A stretch of DNA of 64,000 bases from Rhizobiaceae bacterium (GCA_017643495.1 JAEPNK010000001.1:787623-851622), one strand, 5' to 3'; positions 48,544 through 57,943 are shown, counted from the first letter of the stretch. Program-made: numbers and translations. The notes: a model not told the origin generated them from the sequence alone.

Positions 48544-49974
48544 TTAGCCGAATTTTCTCAAAATGCCGATCAACCAGCGCACCCAGCCGCTACGGGCCAT
48601 CGGCGCGTAACTTGATATTGCAGCGCGCTTGCCGATTTCGGTTAGCGTTGGATAAGGGGAAACGTAGCCGGTTACATCGCGAACCTTCATGCCCTGGCTG
48701 ATCGCCAAAGACCAGGTATTCATCATCTCACCCGCCTGGGCTCCGGCAATGGATACCCCGAGAATGCGTCCTTTCCGGTCAGCAACCATTTTGATCAGGC
48801 CTTGAGTTTTGCGTTCTGCCTGCGCCCTGTCATTTTCTTCATAGGGCCAGCGCAGAACCTGAATGCGGCTGCCGTGTTTCTCTCTTGCCTGTGCCTCGGT
48901 CAGTCCGACCTGCCCCAGTTCGGGCTCCGTATAGGTCACCCACGGAATCTGGTTGTTGTCGGGTTTTGCAGAAAGCCGGAACAGGATGCTCCGGATCACA
49001 AGTCCGGCGTGGTAATTGGCAACATGTGTGAATTGCAGCCCGCCGATCACATCTCCAATGGCATAAACACGCCGGTTGCTGGTTCGCAGGTCTGAACGGA
49101 CCTTTATGCCCTTGCGGTCATGATCGATGCCTGCATCTTCCAGGCCGAGGTTTTCGGTATTGGGTACACGGCCTGTGGCAATCAGGAGGTGTGTGCCTTC
49201 AACGATGGTTTCGCTGCCATTGGTCTGGCAGGTTACCCGAACACCGGTCTTGCCCTTTTTTGATACCTGGGAGACTTGTGCCCCCTCATGTATGACAATG
49301 CCTTCATTGCGCAGGTTCTCCAGAACGATCCCTGCCAGTTCCGGATCGTCCTTGCCAAGGGCCCTTTCACCTTCAATCACGGTTACCTGGCATCCAAGCC
49401 GGTGGTGTGCCTGAGCCATTTCCATGCCAATCGGGCCACCGCCGACGATGATGAGGTGTCCCATTTTCCGGGTATTGTCGAAAATGGTTTCATTTGTCAG
49501 ATACGCAACCTCGTCCAATCCCGGTATCGGGGGTACAAACGGAGACGATCCGGTTGCGATCACGAACCGCCGGGGCCGAATGATATTGTCGCCTGCCGTT
49601 ACGGTCCGGGCATCAGTGAACCGGGCATCTGCCTCGATTACTTCCACGCCCAGGCCGGTAAAGCGTTCAACAGAATCGTTGGGTTCGATTGCCGCAATGA
49701 CACCATGAACATGCTCATGGACCTTGCGGAAATTGACTTTTATCTCGCTTGCTGAAATCCCGTACGCTGCGGCGTTGCGAATGGACTGTGCGTGTTTGCC
49801 TGCTGACAGCAGGGCCTTTGACGGTACGCAGCCATAGTTCAGGCAATCGCCACCCATCTTGCCTTTTTCTACAAGCACAACGGAAACCCCGAACGAGGCA
49901 GCAGCAGCGGCCACGCTCAATCCGCCGGAGCCTGCGCCAATCACACAGATGTCTGGGGTCAATTCGTTACTCAT
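48544..49974 (-). CDS. FAD-dependent disulfide oxidoreductase (mercuric reductase/dihydrolipoamide dehydrogenase-like)
   Basis: A 476-residue class I pyridine-nucleotide disulfide reductase. The FAD site is GAGSGGLSVAAAAA, the redox-active pair is in GGDCLNYGCVPSKALL (C-x4-C), the NAD(P) site is VGGGPIGMEMAQA, and the C-terminal dimerisation domain is present. It has neither the N-terminal HMA domain nor the C-terminal Cys pair of true mercuric reductase. It is paired with a TVP38 protein gene 37 bp upstream on the same strand, a combination I recall from other proteobacteria. Its true substrate is unknown. Confidence 0.88.
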   Translation of the reverse strand: MSNELTPDICVIGAGSGGLSVAAAAASFGVSVVLVEKGKMGGDCLNYGCVPSKALLSAGKHAQSIRNAAAYGISASEIKVNFRKVHEHVHGVIAAIEPNDSVERFTGLGVEVIEADARFTDARTVTAGDNIIRPRRFVIATGSSPFVPPIPGLDEVAYLTNETIFDNTRKMGHLIIVGGGPIGMEMAQAHHRLGCQVTVIEGERALGKDDPELAGIVLENLRNEGIVIHEGAQVSQVSKKGKTGVRVTCQTNGSETIVEGTHLLIATGRVPNTENLGLEDAGIDHDRKGIKVRSDLRTSNRRVYAIGDVIGGLQFTHVANYHAGLVIRSILFRLSAKPDNNQIPWVTYTEPELGQVGLTEAQAREKHGSRIQVLRWPYEENDRAQAERKTQGLIKMVADRKGRILGVSIAGAQAGEMMNTWSLAISQGMKVRDVTGYVSPYPTLTEIGKRAAISSYAPMARSGWVRWLIGILRKFG

Positions 49975-50011
49975 GAAACATCATCCTGTATGCTTGTAGC
50001 CGAGCCGGGGG

Positions 50012-50791
50012 TCAGCTTTCCTTTTTTGCTATCGGTTTGCCGCCACGCAGTTTCCTGATGATCAGGGGCAGAATGGATATGGCTGCCAGCCCGAGCATGG
50101 CAAGAAGCATTTCCGTTGTTACCAACTGTCCGAAATCAAAGGAACAGGTCGCCGCTTCACCACATCCCGGCTGCTCTTCCCGGATACGATCAAGAATACT
50201 GTCGAGACCGGCCCCGATAAAGGCAAAAACAAACGTTGCCGGTATGATGCCCAGAAAGGTTGCCAGCGTATAGGGTGCCAGCTTCATGTTGAGCAGGGCA
50301 GGTACGATATTCACTGCCCAGAAAGGGAAAACCGGGGTCAGCCTGATTGTAAGAAGATATTGGAAGGCATCTTTCTGAAAGCCGTCAATCATTCGGTTGA
50401 TGAACGGTCCGGCCTTGTCTTCAAGAAAGTCGCCCAGTGACGAGCGTGCTATGAGAAAGATTGCAACAGCACCAAGAGTGGCACCAAATACAGTCAGGAT
50501 TCCGCCGGCAAACCCGCCAAACAGCAACCCTGCCGTCAAAGTCAGCAGACTGGCCCCGGGAAAAGACAGGGCCACCAGTACAGCGTAAACCGCAACAAAC
50601 CCGAATGCAGAAACAAAAAGGTTTTCTGCAACAAAGCTACCCAATGCCTGACGGTTTTTCACCAGGCTGGAAACAGAAACGTATTCGTGCAGGCCTGCTG
50701 CATAGCCGGCTCCCAATAATGCCAGAACGGCAATTACCGGCCCCCATCGTTTCAGGAGACCCTTGTTCGTCTTGTTGATTTTGGAAGTCAT
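50012..50791 (-). CDS. TVP38/TMEM64 (DedA-like) membrane protein
   Basis: A 259-residue integral membrane protein with the SNARE-associated/VTT domain: ALSFPGASLLTLTAGLLFG and FLIARSSLGDFLEDKAGP, then RLTPVFPFWAVNIVPALLNM with the conserved Arg and Pro. About five or six hydrophobic segments are visible. Related proteins move lipids or ions across the membrane. It is upstream of the flavoprotein and probably in the same operon. Confidence 0.88.
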   Translation of the reverse strand: MTSKINKTNKGLLKRWGPVIAVLALLGAGYAAGLHEYVSVSSLVKNRQALGSFVAENLFVSAFGFVAVYAVLVALSFPGASLLTLTAGLLFGGFAGGILTVFGATLGAVAIFLIARSSLGDFLEDKAGPFINRMIDGFQKDAFQYLLTIRLTPVFPFWAVNIVPALLNMKLAPYTLATFLGIIPATFVFAFIGAGLDSILDRIREEQPGCGEAATCSFDFGQLVTTEMLLAMLGLAAISILPLIIRKLRGGKPIAKKES

Positions 50792-51105
50792 TTGGGTAAA
50801 CCGTTGTTTGTCCAGCGTAGCGTTAAATGAAAACCGCCTGATTTTCCATGACGATGGATGACATTTCCGTGTTCATTGCCGCGAAATGACCATCTCGGGG
50901 AAGCAAAATTTGTTGACTCGCGCCGATTGGATGCTTATAAGCCCGCCAACGATGGGATGTGCGTGCAAACGCACCATGATGCCTTCACCACAATTCAGTT
51001 TCACATCCGGCCCGCTCCGGTATGTTGTTACGGTTGGGTATCCAGCTATCCCAAGGGATCATAGCAAGTTCAAGGGTTCACCGGTCGACAGGTGAATATA
51101 GCAAG
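50792..51105 (+). promoter_or_regulatory. rpmH leader region with promoter
   Basis: 314 bp between divergent genes. TTGACT (50913-50918), a 17-bp spacer and TATAAG (50936-50941) form a near-consensus sigma-70 promoter on the plus strand. This leaves a leader of about 155 nt before rpmH, long enough for regulatory structure. The left part should hold the promoter for the TVP38 gene; I did not find it. Confidence 0.7.
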
Positions 51106-51240
51106 ATGAAACGTACATTTCAGCCAAGCAATCTCGTTCGCAAGCGCCGTCACGGATTCCGTTCGCGCATGGCAACCAAGGGCGGTCGCCGCGTAATCGC
51201 AGCCCGTCGTGCCAAGGGTCGCAAGCGCCTGTCCGCGTAA
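51106..51240 (+). CDS. rpmH: 50S ribosomal protein L34
   Basis: A 44-residue basic protein: [18 protein letters not shown] at the start, then [20 protein letters not shown]. Length and sequence are complete for L34. It is the first gene of rpmH-rnpA-yidC-engB, driven by the promoter at about 50913. As in other alphaproteobacteria, dnaA is not adjacent. Confidence 0.98.
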   Translation: MKRTFQPSNLVRKRRHGFRSRMATKGGRRVIAARRAKGRKRLSA

Positions 51241-51288
51241 TCGCGTCCAGAACAGGTTTCAGGAAAATTTGCAGATCAGGAGCAGGCC

Positions 51289-51741
51289 TTGAAGCAAAGC
51301 GGGCCGAAGTCTGCACAGGTTTCGCGGAGGGTACCTACCCTCAGGAAGCGGCACGAGTTTTTGCGCCTTCGTTCAGGCCGACATTTTCACACACCACATT
51401 TCTTGCTTCAGGCCTCGCAACATCCTGCGGATTCCGAACAGGCTTCGTCCGGTCCGGTTCGTGTCGGATATACCGTGACAGCCAAGACGGGCAAGGCCGT
51501 GGTTCGCAGTCGCATCAAACGCCGCTTGCGCGAAATTGCTAATGCCGTTTTCCCTACAAAAGCAAAGCCTGGACACGATTATGTGCTGGTCGGAAAGCGC
51601 CAGGCACTTGTTGGCGATTTTGCCGCAATGAAAAACGATTTGTCGATAGCCCTTGACCGTGTTCACGCTAAAAGGGCAAATGGCGCAAAACGCAAGGGGA
51701 AACCCGGCAGAAGCAAGCCACCTACTGGCACTGAAACCTGA
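51289..51741 (+). CDS. rnpA: Ribonuclease P protein component
   Basis: A 150-residue basic protein that assists the RNase P RNA in tRNA 5' processing. Signature: RVGYTVTAKTGKAVVRSRIKRRLREI (the RNR-type helix), with LRKRHEFLRLRSGRHFHTPHF upstream. It uses a TTG start at 51289 with AGGAG 6 bp ahead. It has a basic C-terminal tail (KRANGAKRKGKPGRSKPPTG) longer than in E. coli. Confidence 0.95.
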   Translation: MKQSGPKSAQVSRRVPTLRKRHEFLRLRSGRHFHTPHFLLQASQHPADSEQASSGPVRVGYTVTAKTGKAVVRSRIKRRLREIANAVFPTKAKPGHDYVLVGKRQALVGDFAAMKNDLSIALDRVHAKRANGAKRKGKPGRSKPPTGTET

Positions 51742-51756
51742 TCTGGACTGGATTAC

Positions 51757-53727
51757 ATGGACGGTAACAACAAGAACACCATCATCGCACTCGTGCTTTC
51801 GGGCCTGGTGCTGCTTGCCTGGCACTTTCTTTACTTTGGTCCGAAGATCGAGGCTGAGCGACGTCAGGCGGAAATCAGCTCCCAACGTCAGGCGGAACAA
51901 AGCGCTGCAAATCCGGGACCGGCAGAAGGAGGCGTTGTTGCCGGGGGGCAGCAGGATGCCGCAATTCCGGGTGAAGAAAGTGAAACAAACACGCCTGCGG
52001 TTAGTGCTGCAGACAATGCGGCAGGCCAGTCAGGAAATGATGCCAAGCGTATTTCGTTTGATACGCCCGAACTGATCGGTTCAATCAATCTTCGCGGTGC
52101 GCGTATCGACGATATCAAGCTGAAGAACTATCGCCAGACAATTGACCCCGACAGCCCGCTTATTGAATTGTTGAGCCCTGCCGGGTCTGCAAACGCCTAC
52201 TTTGCGGAATTTGGCTATTCCCGCTCTGCGAGTGCAGGGGAAGTGCCCGGCCCTTCAACGGTATGGAACGCCTCATCTGATACACTGACGGCAAACGGTT
52301 CAGTCACCCTGGATTGGACAAACGATCAGGGATTGCGTTTCGAGCGAACAATTTCACTCGATGACAAATACATGTTCACCATTGATGACAAGGTGATCAA
52401 TGCAACATCCGGTCCCGTGGATGTGAAGCCTTATGGACGCGTGGCGCGTTTCGGAACACCGGTTACCCAGGGCATTTTCGTTTTGCATGAAGGGTTGATT
52501 GGCGTTCTTGGTGAAGATGGCCTTCAGGAAATCGACTACGATGATCTGGAGGAAGACGGGCAAATCACGCAGGCATCGGTTGATGCAGGCTGGCTGGGTA
52601 TCACGGACAAATACTGGGCCACTGCGATGATCCCGGGATCTTCATTCAAGCCGCGGTTTGCCTTTTTTGACCGTGGTCAGAAGCTTTATCAGGCAGACTT
52701 TGTTGGTGAGGCAAGGCAGGTTGCTGCCGGTAGCGAGACAACATACCAGAACAGGCTGTTCGCCGGCGCCAAGCAGACTGAAATTGTTGACGGATACGAT
52801 GAAAACCTTGGCCTTCTCAATTTCGACCTGCTCATTGACTGGGGCTGGTTCTATTTCATAACCAAGCCGCTTTTCCATTTGATCCATTTCTTCAATGGCA
52901 TTTTCGGAAATTTCGGGGTCGCCATCCTTGCCGCCACTGTGTTGATCAAGCTCATCTTCCTGCCTCTTGCGAACATGTCTTACGCCTCCATGGCCAAGAT
53001 GAAAAAGGTTCAGCCGGAAATGACGGCGCTGCGGGAGCGTTTCTCGGATGACCGCATGAAACAGCAGCAGGAAATGATGGCGCTCTACAAACGCGAGAAG
53101 ATCAATCCGGCTGCAGGGTGCTGGCCAATTCTGATCCAGATCCCGGTATTCTTTGCGCTCTACAAGGTATTGTTTGTTACCATCGAAATGCGGCACGCGC
53201 CTTTCTTCGGCTGGATCCAGGATCTTGCTGCACCAGACCCGACTTCAGTGTTCAACCTGTTCGGGCTGCTGCCTTACGAAGTACCTGCTTTCCTTCTGAT
53301 CGGCGTTTGGCCATTGATCATGGGCGTAACAATGTTCTTGCAGATGCAGATGAACCCTGCACCACCAGACCCTACCCAGGCGATGATCTTCAAATGGATG
53401 CCGGTTGTGTTCACGTTCATGCTGGCAACTTTCCCGGCAGGTCTGGTAATCTATTGGGCATGGAACAACACGCTTTCCATCATCCAGCAGGGCTTCATCA
53501 TGCGCCGCCACGGAGCGAAAATTGAATTGCTGGATAACCTGAAAGGGTTATTCTCAAGAAAGAGCCCGGAAAAGAATTCCGATACTGGAAAACCGGTCGA
53601 TGAAAACTCCGAGAAGCAAGAGGCTGACGCACCATCTGACGAACCAGATACCGGTAAGGCGCAGCCAAAGGCCGCCCGGAAACGGAGTTCGACAAGCGGC
53701 AAGAAACCTCGTCGCCGGAAAGGTTAG
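51757..53727 (+). CDS. yidC: Membrane protein insertase YidC
   Basis: A 656-residue inner-membrane insertase. The N-terminal anchor (IIALVLSGLVLLAWHFLYF) is followed by an Ala/Gly/Gln-rich linker and the periplasmic P2 domain. The conserved core has five membrane segments, including FFNGIFGNFGVAILAATVLIKLIFLPLANMSYASMAKMKKVQPEM and GCWPILIQIPVFFALYKVLF. The tail is charged and rich in Lys, Arg and Glu. It inserts membrane proteins alone or with SecYEG. The small yidD gene sometimes found between rnpA and yidC is absent. Confidence 0.97.
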   Translation: MDGNNKNTIIALVLSGLVLLAWHFLYFGPKIEAERRQAEISSQRQAEQSAANPGPAEGGVVAGGQQDAAIPGEESETNTPAVSAADNAAGQSGNDAKRISFDTPELIGSINLRGARIDDIKLKNYRQTIDPDSPLIELLSPAGSANAYFAEFGYSRSASAGEVPGPSTVWNASSDTLTANGSVTLDWTNDQGLRFERTISLDDKYMFTIDDKVINATSGPVDVKPYGRVARFGTPVTQGIFVLHEGLIGVLGEDGLQEIDYDDLEEDGQITQASVDAGWLGITDKYWATAMIPGSSFKPRFAFFDRGQKLYQADFVGEARQVAAGSETTYQNRLFAGAKQTEIVDGYDENLGLLNFDLLIDWGWFYFITKPLFHLIHFFNGIFGNFGVAILAATVLIKLIFLPLANMSYASMAKMKKVQPEMTALRERFSDDRMKQQQEMMALYKREKINPAAGCWPILIQIPVFFALYKVLFVTIEMRHAPFFGWIQDLAAPDPTSVFNLFGLLPYEVPAFLLIGVWPLIMGVTMFLQMQMNPAPPDPTQAMIFKWMPVVFTFMLATFPAGLVIYWAWNNTLSIIQQGFIMRRHGAKIELLDNLKGLFSRKSPEKNSDTGKPVDENSEKQEADAPSDEPDTGKAQPKAARKRSSTSGKKPRRRKG

Positions 53728-53733
53728 GTAACC

Positions 53734-54396
53734 GTGCCATCAAACGGACCGGAAGAAAACGAGGCCGCCCTGGAAGAAGGGCGGCTTTTGTTTGCCCGCC
53801 AATGGGAATTCATTCGTGGCGTTCCTTCGATGAAATTTCTGCCTCCTGAAGGCCCCATGGAAATATCGTTTGCGGGGCGTTCAAATGTAGGAAAATCCTC
53901 GCTGATAAATGCACTGGTCAATCAGCGTGGTCTTGCCCGTACATCCAACACGCCAGGCCGGACCCAGGAACTGAATTATTTTGTTCCGTCAGGCTTTGCG
54001 GACATGCCGCCTTTGGCGATCGTTGACATGCCCGGATACGGTTTTGCGAAGGCTCCAAAATCGCAGGTTGAGGCGTGGACCCGGCTGGTATTCGATTATC
54101 TGCGTGGCCGTTCTACCTTGAGGCGGGTATTCGTGCTGATTGACGCGAGGCACGGTATCAAGCCGAATGATGCGGATGTTCTTGATCTGCTAGACACGGC
54201 AGCAGTGTCATACCAGATCATTCTCACCAAGGTTGACAAGCTCAAGGCGGGTCAGCTGGCAAAGCTTGAGGATGCAACCTTGGCAAAACTTGCCAAACGT
54301 GCTGCAGCATTTCCCGAGATTATTACAACCTCTTCAGAGAAGAATCTTGGAATGGCAGAGCTGCGCCAGACAATAGCAGGGCTTGTGCTGAAATAA
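53734..54396 (+). CDS. engB: Ribosome biogenesis GTP-binding protein EngB/YsxC
   Basis: A 220-residue GTPase needed for large ribosomal subunit assembly. G1 is [16 protein letters not shown]2 the TSNTPGRTQ region, G3 [12 protein letters not shown] and G4 LTKVDKLK. It starts with GTG at 53734, 6 bp after the yidC stop, preceded by AGGTTAGG. The first 20 codons contain a GC-rich hairpin with a T-rich 3' side, described separately. Confidence 0.95.
   Translation: MPSNGPEENEAALEEGRLLFARQWEFIRGVPSMKFLPPEGPMEISFAGRSNVGKSSLINALVNQRGLARTSNTPGRTQELNYFVPSGFADMPPLAIVDMPGYGFAKAPKSQVEAWTRLVFDYLRGRSTLRRVFVLIDARHGIKPNDADVLDLLDTAAVSYQIILTKVDKLKAGQLAKLEDATLAKLAKRAAAFPEIITTSSEKNLGMAELRQTIAGLVLK
53764..53793 (+). 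terminator. Terminator-like hairpin inside engB start region
   Basis: GCCGCCC (53764-53770), 8-nt loop, GGGCGGC (53779-53785), then TTTTGTTT. It looks like a rho-independent terminator yet lies within codons 11-20 of engB. It may attenuate engB transcription relative to yidC, or affect translation. Confidence 0.5.
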
Positions 54397-54550
54397 TCCA
54401 TTCAAATCTTGCCCGGAGAACTGGTGGGCTTGATCCGGATTGAATGCGGCGCAAGGCCGGCATGATGCCAATGGCAACCAGCCAGCTACCTGGCCACGGA
54501 TTTGAGAATGGCGTTTTGTCCCTGCATTAAATACATTGTTTTGCTTAGGA

Positions 54551-55249
54551 TCATGTTTGGCGGTGCAATTGCACCAATTGAACAAGGTTGCCGCAGGTAT
54601 CATCAAGGACAGCCATGCTGACATCGCCTGCATCAATCGGAGCTTGGGTAAACTTGACGCCCTGTTTTGTCAGGCGTTCAAATTCAGCATCCAGGTTTTC
54701 AACGCGAAATGATGCGGCGGGGATGCCGTCAGCCATCAACGCATTCTTAAAGGGCGGCACAGCCGGATGGTCGCTTGGTTCAAGAAGCAGTTCCGTGCCT
54801 TCAGGTTGCTCGGCAGAGACCACCGTCAACCAGCGATGCTCGCCCACTGGAATATCGTTCTTTGGTTTGAAGCCCAGCTTGTTGGTATAGAATTCTAGAG
54901 CATTGGACTGGTCATCAACAAAGATGCTTGTGATGTGGATTTGCATGGCGTTCCTTTCCTGCAGATATGGTTTTAACACATCCTCATAAGCTTCCTTCAG
55001 GGGCGAGGCTTTGGCTGAATGCATTTTGGTTCTTCCCTTCCAGCTGCTCTCAATCAGCCTTGCCTTTTCCAGGGCGTTCAAATGTTGAGAGATTGTTTGG
55101 CGCGAAAGAGCCTGTCCATTTGTTGCATGTGATGTGGTGCAGATTTCAAAAAGTGATTGTTCGGGCTTTCTGTGCAGCGATGCGAAAATACGACGACGTT
55201 CAGGGTGCGCCATTGCCTTGAGCACTAGATCGGTCCGGTTGTCATTCAT
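54551..55249 (-). CDS. Fusion of ArsR-type repressor and glyoxalase/VOC domain
   Basis: A 232-residue two-domain protein. Residues 1-98 are an ArsR winged helix (DLVLKAMAHPERRRIFASL, LSRQTISQHLNALEKARLIESSWKGRTKMH). Residues 102-230 are a VOC domain (MQIHITSIFVDDQSNALEFYTNKLGF, ending CGNLVQLVQLH). Met102 is preceded by AGGAAAGGAACGCC, a strong internal ribosome site, so the VOC domain could also be made alone. Separate ArsR and VOC genes are often neighbours; here they share one frame. It is transcribed towards engB and has a perfect inverted repeat in its promoter. Confidence 0.85.
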   Translation of the reverse strand: MNDNRTDLVLKAMAHPERRRIFASLHRKPEQSLFEICTTSHATNGQALSRQTISQHLNALEKARLIESSWKGRTKMHSAKASPLKEAYEDVLKPYLQERNAMQIHITSIFVDDQSNALEFYTNKLGFKPKNDIPVGEHRWLTVVSAEQPEGTELLLEPSDHPAVPPFKNALMADGIPAASFRVENLDAEFERLTKQGVKFTQAPIDAGDVSMAVLDDTCGNLVQLVQLHRQT

Positions 55250-55262
55250 GCGGCTGATAATA

Positions 55263-55282
55263 TGCAGTAAAGTTACTGCATG
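55263..55282. promoter_or_regulatory. Perfect inverted repeat in ArsR-VOC promoter
   Basis: ATGCAGTAA-AG-TTACTGCAT, 9-bp arms with a 2-bp spacer, 14 bp upstream of the start. Size, symmetry and position are what is expected of an ArsR-family autoregulatory operator. Confidence 0.65.
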
Positions 55283-55310
55283 TCAAACTTTCAGGTTTTC
55301 ACCCTGTCAT

Positions 55311-56387
55311 TTAGCCAACATCATGCGGGGCTACCGAAACCGTTTTGATGACTGCATGAACGTGCACACCCGGGGAAAGCTCCAGTGTTTGTGCTGAACG
55401 GCGTGTGATGCGAGCGAGTATCCGTCCGGCTTTTGTGTCCAGTGCTATCATCACCCCTGGACCATCTCCCGATCGCACTTCCTGCACAATGCCCGGGAGA
55501 ATGTTGAGCGCAGAAAGACCTTCCGGGCGGTTGCGTGAGATGATGACATCATGCGCTGCGACGCGGATTCGGATTTCCGATCCGGGATTTCTGGGTACCC
55601 GGGGCAAGAAAAGGGGAATGCCACCGGCATTGAGTTCACTTATGCCGTCTTCATGATGGGTTTCCACGCGCGCTGTCAGCAAGGCACCCGCTTCACGTGC
55701 ACCCGCTGGTAGTACTGCCGGGTCTCCCAGAACATCAACTGCCGGGCCATGACTTGTCACCTTGCCGTTTTCAATGGCGACAACACTGGTCGCCAGACGC
55801 GCTACCTCGGAAACGGAATGGCTTACATACAGTATCGGTATTGATACTTCGTCCCGCAGGCGTTCCAGGTAAGGAAGGATCTCAGCTTTTCGGGCTTCAT
55901 CAAGCGCTGCGAGGGGTTCGTCCGCAAGTATCATGCGCGGAGCCGAGAGGAGTGCCCGGCCGATGGCTACTCGTTGTTTCTCTCCACCTGACAGGGCACC
56001 CGGTTTCCTGTCCAGCAATTGACCGATCCCCAGCATTTCCACGACACGATCAAAGTTTTCCCGTGGCGCATTGCGGGGGGCAAAATAAGAGCCGTAAGCC
56101 AGGTTCCCTCTTGCGCTCAGGTGGGGAAACAGTCTGCCTTCCTGAAAAATATAACCGAGCCTTCTGCGATGGGGCCGCAACCGGATTTTCCTTGAGGTGT
56201 CCAGAAGCAGGTCGTCATCAAGGGATATGCGGCCTTCATCTGGCATGAGCAATCCGGCTACCGCATTCACAATGCTGGTCTTGCCTGAACCCGAGCGGCC
56301 AAACAATGCAGTCACACCATGCGGGGCTTTGAAATCGGCATTGATGGAAAAGTCTGAAAACCGATGCTGCACAGAGACCTCAAGCAT
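55311..56387 (-). CDS. modC: Molybdate ABC transporter ATP-binding protein ModC
   Basis: A 358-residue ATPase starting at MLEVSVQHRFSDFSI (56387), which overlaps the end of modB by 8 bp; the open frame extends further upstream but this start fits the family. Walker A is FGRSGSGKTSIVNAVAG, signature LSGGEKQRVAIGRALL, Walker B MILADEPLAALD. The C-terminal MOP/TOBE domain (LNILPGIVQEVRSGDGPGVMIAL) binds oxyanion. It is the last gene of modEABC. Confidence 0.95.
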   Translation of the reverse strand: MLEVSVQHRFSDFSINADFKAPHGVTALFGRSGSGKTSIVNAVAGLLMPDEGRISLDDDLLLDTSRKIRLRPHRRRLGYIFQEGRLFPHLSARGNLAYGSYFAPRNAPRENFDRVVEMLGIGQLLDRKPGALSGGEKQRVAIGRALLSAPRMILADEPLAALDEARKAEILPYLERLRDEVSIPILYVSHSVSEVARLATSVVAIENGKVTSHGPAVDVLGDPAVLPAGAREAGALLTARVETHHEDGISELNAGGIPLFLPRVPRNPGSEIRIRVAAHDVIISRNRPEGLSALNILPGIVQEVRSGDGPGVMIALDTKAGRILARITRRSAQTLELSPGVHVHAVIKTVSVAPHDVG

Positions 56388-57078
56388 TACGTCCCCCGAC
56401 TTTCGAAGCCACACGTCGGCCGACAAGTTCGGATAGGAAAAGCGCTGCCATGGCAATTGCAACAGACACAATTACCAACCGGATCGCAGCACTCTCGCCT
56501 CCCGGCACCTGTAGAAAGGCGTAAATGGCTGATGGGACCGTGCGCGTCTGGCCGGGAATGTTGGAGACGAATGTGATGGTCGCACCGAACTCTCCCATCG
56601 CCTTGGCAAAGGCAAGGATCGTTCCGGCGATGATGCCGGGGAGGGACATGGGCAAGGTTATCGTCAGGAATACCCATGCCGGAGAAGCGCCGAGTGTAGC
56701 GCCGGCTTGCTCAAGCTTGGGGTCAATTGCCTCCATGGATAGCCGGATGGCCCTGACCATCAATGGAAAGGCCATGATGGCGGCGGCCAGTGCTGCACCA
56801 CTCCACCGGAATGCGAATACAATTCCGAATTCGGCAAACAGGCCGCCAATTGCCCCTTGCGTACCCATGGTAAGCAACAAGAGGTATCCGGTAACGACCG
56901 GCGGCAGGATCAGGGGCAAATGGACAAGGCCGTTCAGCAACTGTTTTCCCGGGAAAGACCACCTTGCCAGGGCATAGGCAACCAGAATGCCCGGAGGCAG
57001 GCTGCATAGCACAGCCCAAAACGATACCCGGAGGGAGAGCAACACCGCATTCCATTCTTCCGGGCCGAGCCAATCCAT
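56380..57078 (-). CDS. modB: Molybdate ABC transporter permease ModB
   Basis: A 232-residue permease with five membrane segments. It has LVHLPLILPPVVTGYLLLLTMG and the EAA loop EAIDPKLEQAGATLGASPAWVFLTITLPMSLPG, then FAKAMGEFGATITFVSNIPGQTRT, all diagnostic of ModB. It starts 6 bp after the modA stop. Confidence 0.96.
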   Translation of the reverse strand: MDWLGPEEWNAVLLSLRVSFWAVLCSLPPGILVAYALARWSFPGKQLLNGLVHLPLILPPVVTGYLLLLTMGTQGAIGGLFAEFGIVFAFRWSGAALAAAIMAFPLMVRAIRLSMEAIDPKLEQAGATLGASPAWVFLTITLPMSLPGIIAGTILAFAKAMGEFGATITFVSNIPGQTRTVPSAIYAFLQVPGGESAAIRLVIVSVAIAMAALFLSELVGRRVASKVGGRNA

Positions 57079-57084
57079 GAAAGC

Positions 57085-57924
57085 CTACTTTCCGGTAACC
57101 ACGAAACCCTGGCGCTCAAAAGCTTCTTTTGCTTCAGGGCCACGCAGGTAGTCGAGGAATTCCCGTGCAGCAGGAAAATTGCGGTTTGCAATGCGTGCCA
57201 CAGGATAGACGATTGGTGGGTGTGTTTCAGGTGGAAAGGTTCCGATAACCTTGACGCGTTCCTCCGCAACAGCGTCAGTTGCATAGACAATTCCGTAACG
57301 TGCTTCCCCTGTTGCAACAAGCGTCAGCGCTGAGCGAACATTGTCCGTTTGCGCAACTTTGGAGGCAACTGTCTCCCAAAGGCCGAGGCTTTCAAGTGCA
57401 GCTTTCCCGTATATTCCCGCCGGTACGGCATCCACCAGTGCCATTGCAAGATATCCGCCATCGAGCGATCCGGAGAGGTCCATCCCAGGGGAGATGGGGG
57501 TCTGTTTGACGCTGGTGTCGGCAGAGATCAGCACCAGGCTGTTTTCGACCAGGTTGAAACGGGAACCGGCTTCCAGAAACCCTGCCTTCCCGAGGACATC
57601 CATCCAGTCAGGATTTGCGGAAATGAAAATATCAGCAGGAGCCCCGTGCTGAATCTGGCGCGCAAGAATGGATGAACCGGCAAAGGATATGGTCAGTTTG
57701 TGATCGGATGCAGCCTCAAAGCCTTGCTCGATTTCAGCAAGCGCATTCGTCATGCTTGCCGCAGCAAATACATTGATGTCATCTGCCTCGGCAAACACGA
57801 TGCCTGCAGATGCGGCGACAGATCCGGCCAGAATGGCAATTTTGGCGAGAGATACAAAATTCGAAATTGAAAACATCCATGCATGCTTGCTGGTTTTGTT
57901 GGGAAACATATTGCAATCGGGCAT
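57085..57924 (-). CDS. modA: Molybdate-binding periplasmic protein ModA
   Basis: A 279-residue protein. The signal peptide core is FVSLAKIAILAGSVAASAGIVFAEA. The mature protein begins INVFAAASMTNALAEI with FAGSSILARQIQHGAPADIFISANPDWMD, the ModA signature with Ser residues for the oxyanion. The exact start is uncertain (ATG 57924, 57909 or 57876; none has a strong ribosome site). It follows modE by 19 bp and precedes modB. Confidence 0.94.
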   Translation of the reverse strand: MPDCNMFPNKTSKHAWMFSISNFVSLAKIAILAGSVAASAGIVFAEADDINVFAAASMTNALAEIEQGFEAASDHKLTISFAGSSILARQIQHGAPADIFISANPDWMDVLGKAGFLEAGSRFNLVENSLVLISADTSVKQTPISPGMDLSGSLDGGYLAMALVDAVPAGIYGKAALESLGLWETVASKVAQTDNVRSALTLVATGEARYGIVYATDAVAEERVKVIGTFPPETHPPIVYPVARIANRNFPAAREFLDYLRGPEAKEAFERQGFVVTGK

Positions 57925-57943
57925 CGTCAATCAAGCGTTATTT

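Noticed and set aside
48544-49974. True mercuric reductase (mer operon)
   Set aside because: It lacks the N-terminal HMA domain and the C-terminal vicinal cysteines, and there are no merR, merT or merP neighbours.
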